A stretch of 32,918 bases of DNA, taken from positions 1 through 32,918 of the forward strand of contig DAIDHC010000220.1 of the NCBI GenBank assembly GCA_027452065.1. The letters run 5' to 3'. The notes under the pieces are model-generated. The model was not told the origin of the DNA, ran no database searches, and saw nothing but the letters and a program-made list of their open reading frames with translations. The position numbers were made by a program, and so were the translations under genes. Shown here piece by piece: positions 32,802 to 32,918 of this stretch (positions are counted from its first letter, which is position 1; the number at the start of each line of letters is the position of its first letter). This DNA comes from Bryobacterales bacterium. Its GTDB lineage: Bacteria; Acidobacteriota; Terriglobia; Bryobacterales; Bryobacteraceae.

Positions 32802-32918
32802 TTAGGGTCCAAAAAGGGTCCAGTTTTGGACCCTACTCGGACTCCGCATGTGGAAGCTGCTGGTAGTTGTGGCCGTGTTTTGATCGACTTGCTGTTTGAC
32901 GCCTTCGACGACCTCCCC
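32802..32918 (-). CDS. Possible 3' end of an unidentified gene (integrase tail?)
   Basis: On the minus strand a frame open to the window edge ends at TAA (32804-32802) and reads GEVVEGVKQQVDQNTATTTS followed by SFHMRSPSRVQNWTLFGP. A gene ending in or beside an inverted repeat next to a tRNA 3' end would fit a tyrosine recombinase, but 38 residues contain no family motif. It may simply be an untranslated frame. Confidence 0.25.
   Translation of the reverse strand, partial: GEVVEGVKQQVDQNTATTTSSFHMRSPSRVQNWTLFGP
32804..32834. repeat. Perfect inverted repeat 38 bases after tRNA-Pro
   Basis: AGGGTCCAAAA (32804-32814) and TTTTGGACCCT (32824-32834) are perfect 11-bp arms around a 9-base loop which itself starts AGGGTCCA, so that heptamer-like unit occurs twice in direct orientation and once inverted. 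It may be a terminator for either strand, or recombinase-binding arms of an attachment site at the tRNA 3' end. Confidence 0.6.

Overview
The window is high-GC bacterial chromosome that looks like Acidobacteriota, most likely near Bryobacterales/Solibacteraceae. The basis is gene content: a VWFA protein of the type common in acidobacteria, a SpoIVB/S55-like protein in a non-sporulation setting, an FG-GAP/ASPIC-UnbV/TPR protein paired with a multiheme cytochrome, an ECF sigma/membrane protein/DUF4252 operon and a CarD regulator. This is inferred from motifs; no database search was run.

Layout. 1-5190: end of an M28 carboxypeptidase, galT, a VWFA protein (minus), an AlkA-like glycosylase, a Tat-exported enolase-superfamily enzyme, then a decayed LuxR-type regulator. 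5191-6787: a hicBA toxin-antitoxin pair bracketed by near-identical 31-bp repeats, one of which overlaps the end of an SMP-30/gluconolactonase gene. 6800-11822: a regulated-looking promoter driving a membrane multiheme cytochrome c and a 896-residue FG-GAP/ASPIC/TPR protein. 11823-14875: vapBC with a clear promoter/operator, then cysDN (sulfate activation). 14980-18884: a secreted S55-like protein translationally coupled to a beta-propeller protein. 18955-20433: ECF sigma, probable anti-sigma and DUF4252 protein. 20438-23154 (minus): an ABC-F ATPase coupled to a YihY/BrkB membrane protein that carries an in-frame stop. 23269-24549: Fsr-like MFS exporter, with its 3' end duplicated downstream. 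24550-25711: a 6S RNA candidate followed by a YmdB-type phosphodiesterase. 25721-28119: a molybdopterin-binding-domain protein with an intrinsic terminator, an AT-rich divergent intergenic island and a ROK kinase. 28132-29924 (minus): argC-argB. 30015-32552: a 53-residue small protein, a zinc-ribbon/DUF4870 membrane protein, a secreted MBL-fold hydrolase and carD with a strong sigma70-type promoter. 32688-32765: tRNA-Pro(CGG), followed by a perfect inverted repeat and possibly the tail of an integrase.

Genes that act together: cysD/cysN form ATP sulfurylase; argC/argB catalyse consecutive arginine steps; hicBA and vapBC are two independent addiction modules; the sigma factor and its membrane partner form a signalling unit. 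The strongest candidate for an undescribed system is the cytochrome plus FG-GAP/ASPIC/TPR pair under a palindromic operator, followed by the S55-like/beta-propeller pair. The strongest structural anomalies are the nonsense codon in yihY, the repeats bracketing hicBA, and the duplicated 3' end of the Fsr-like gene.
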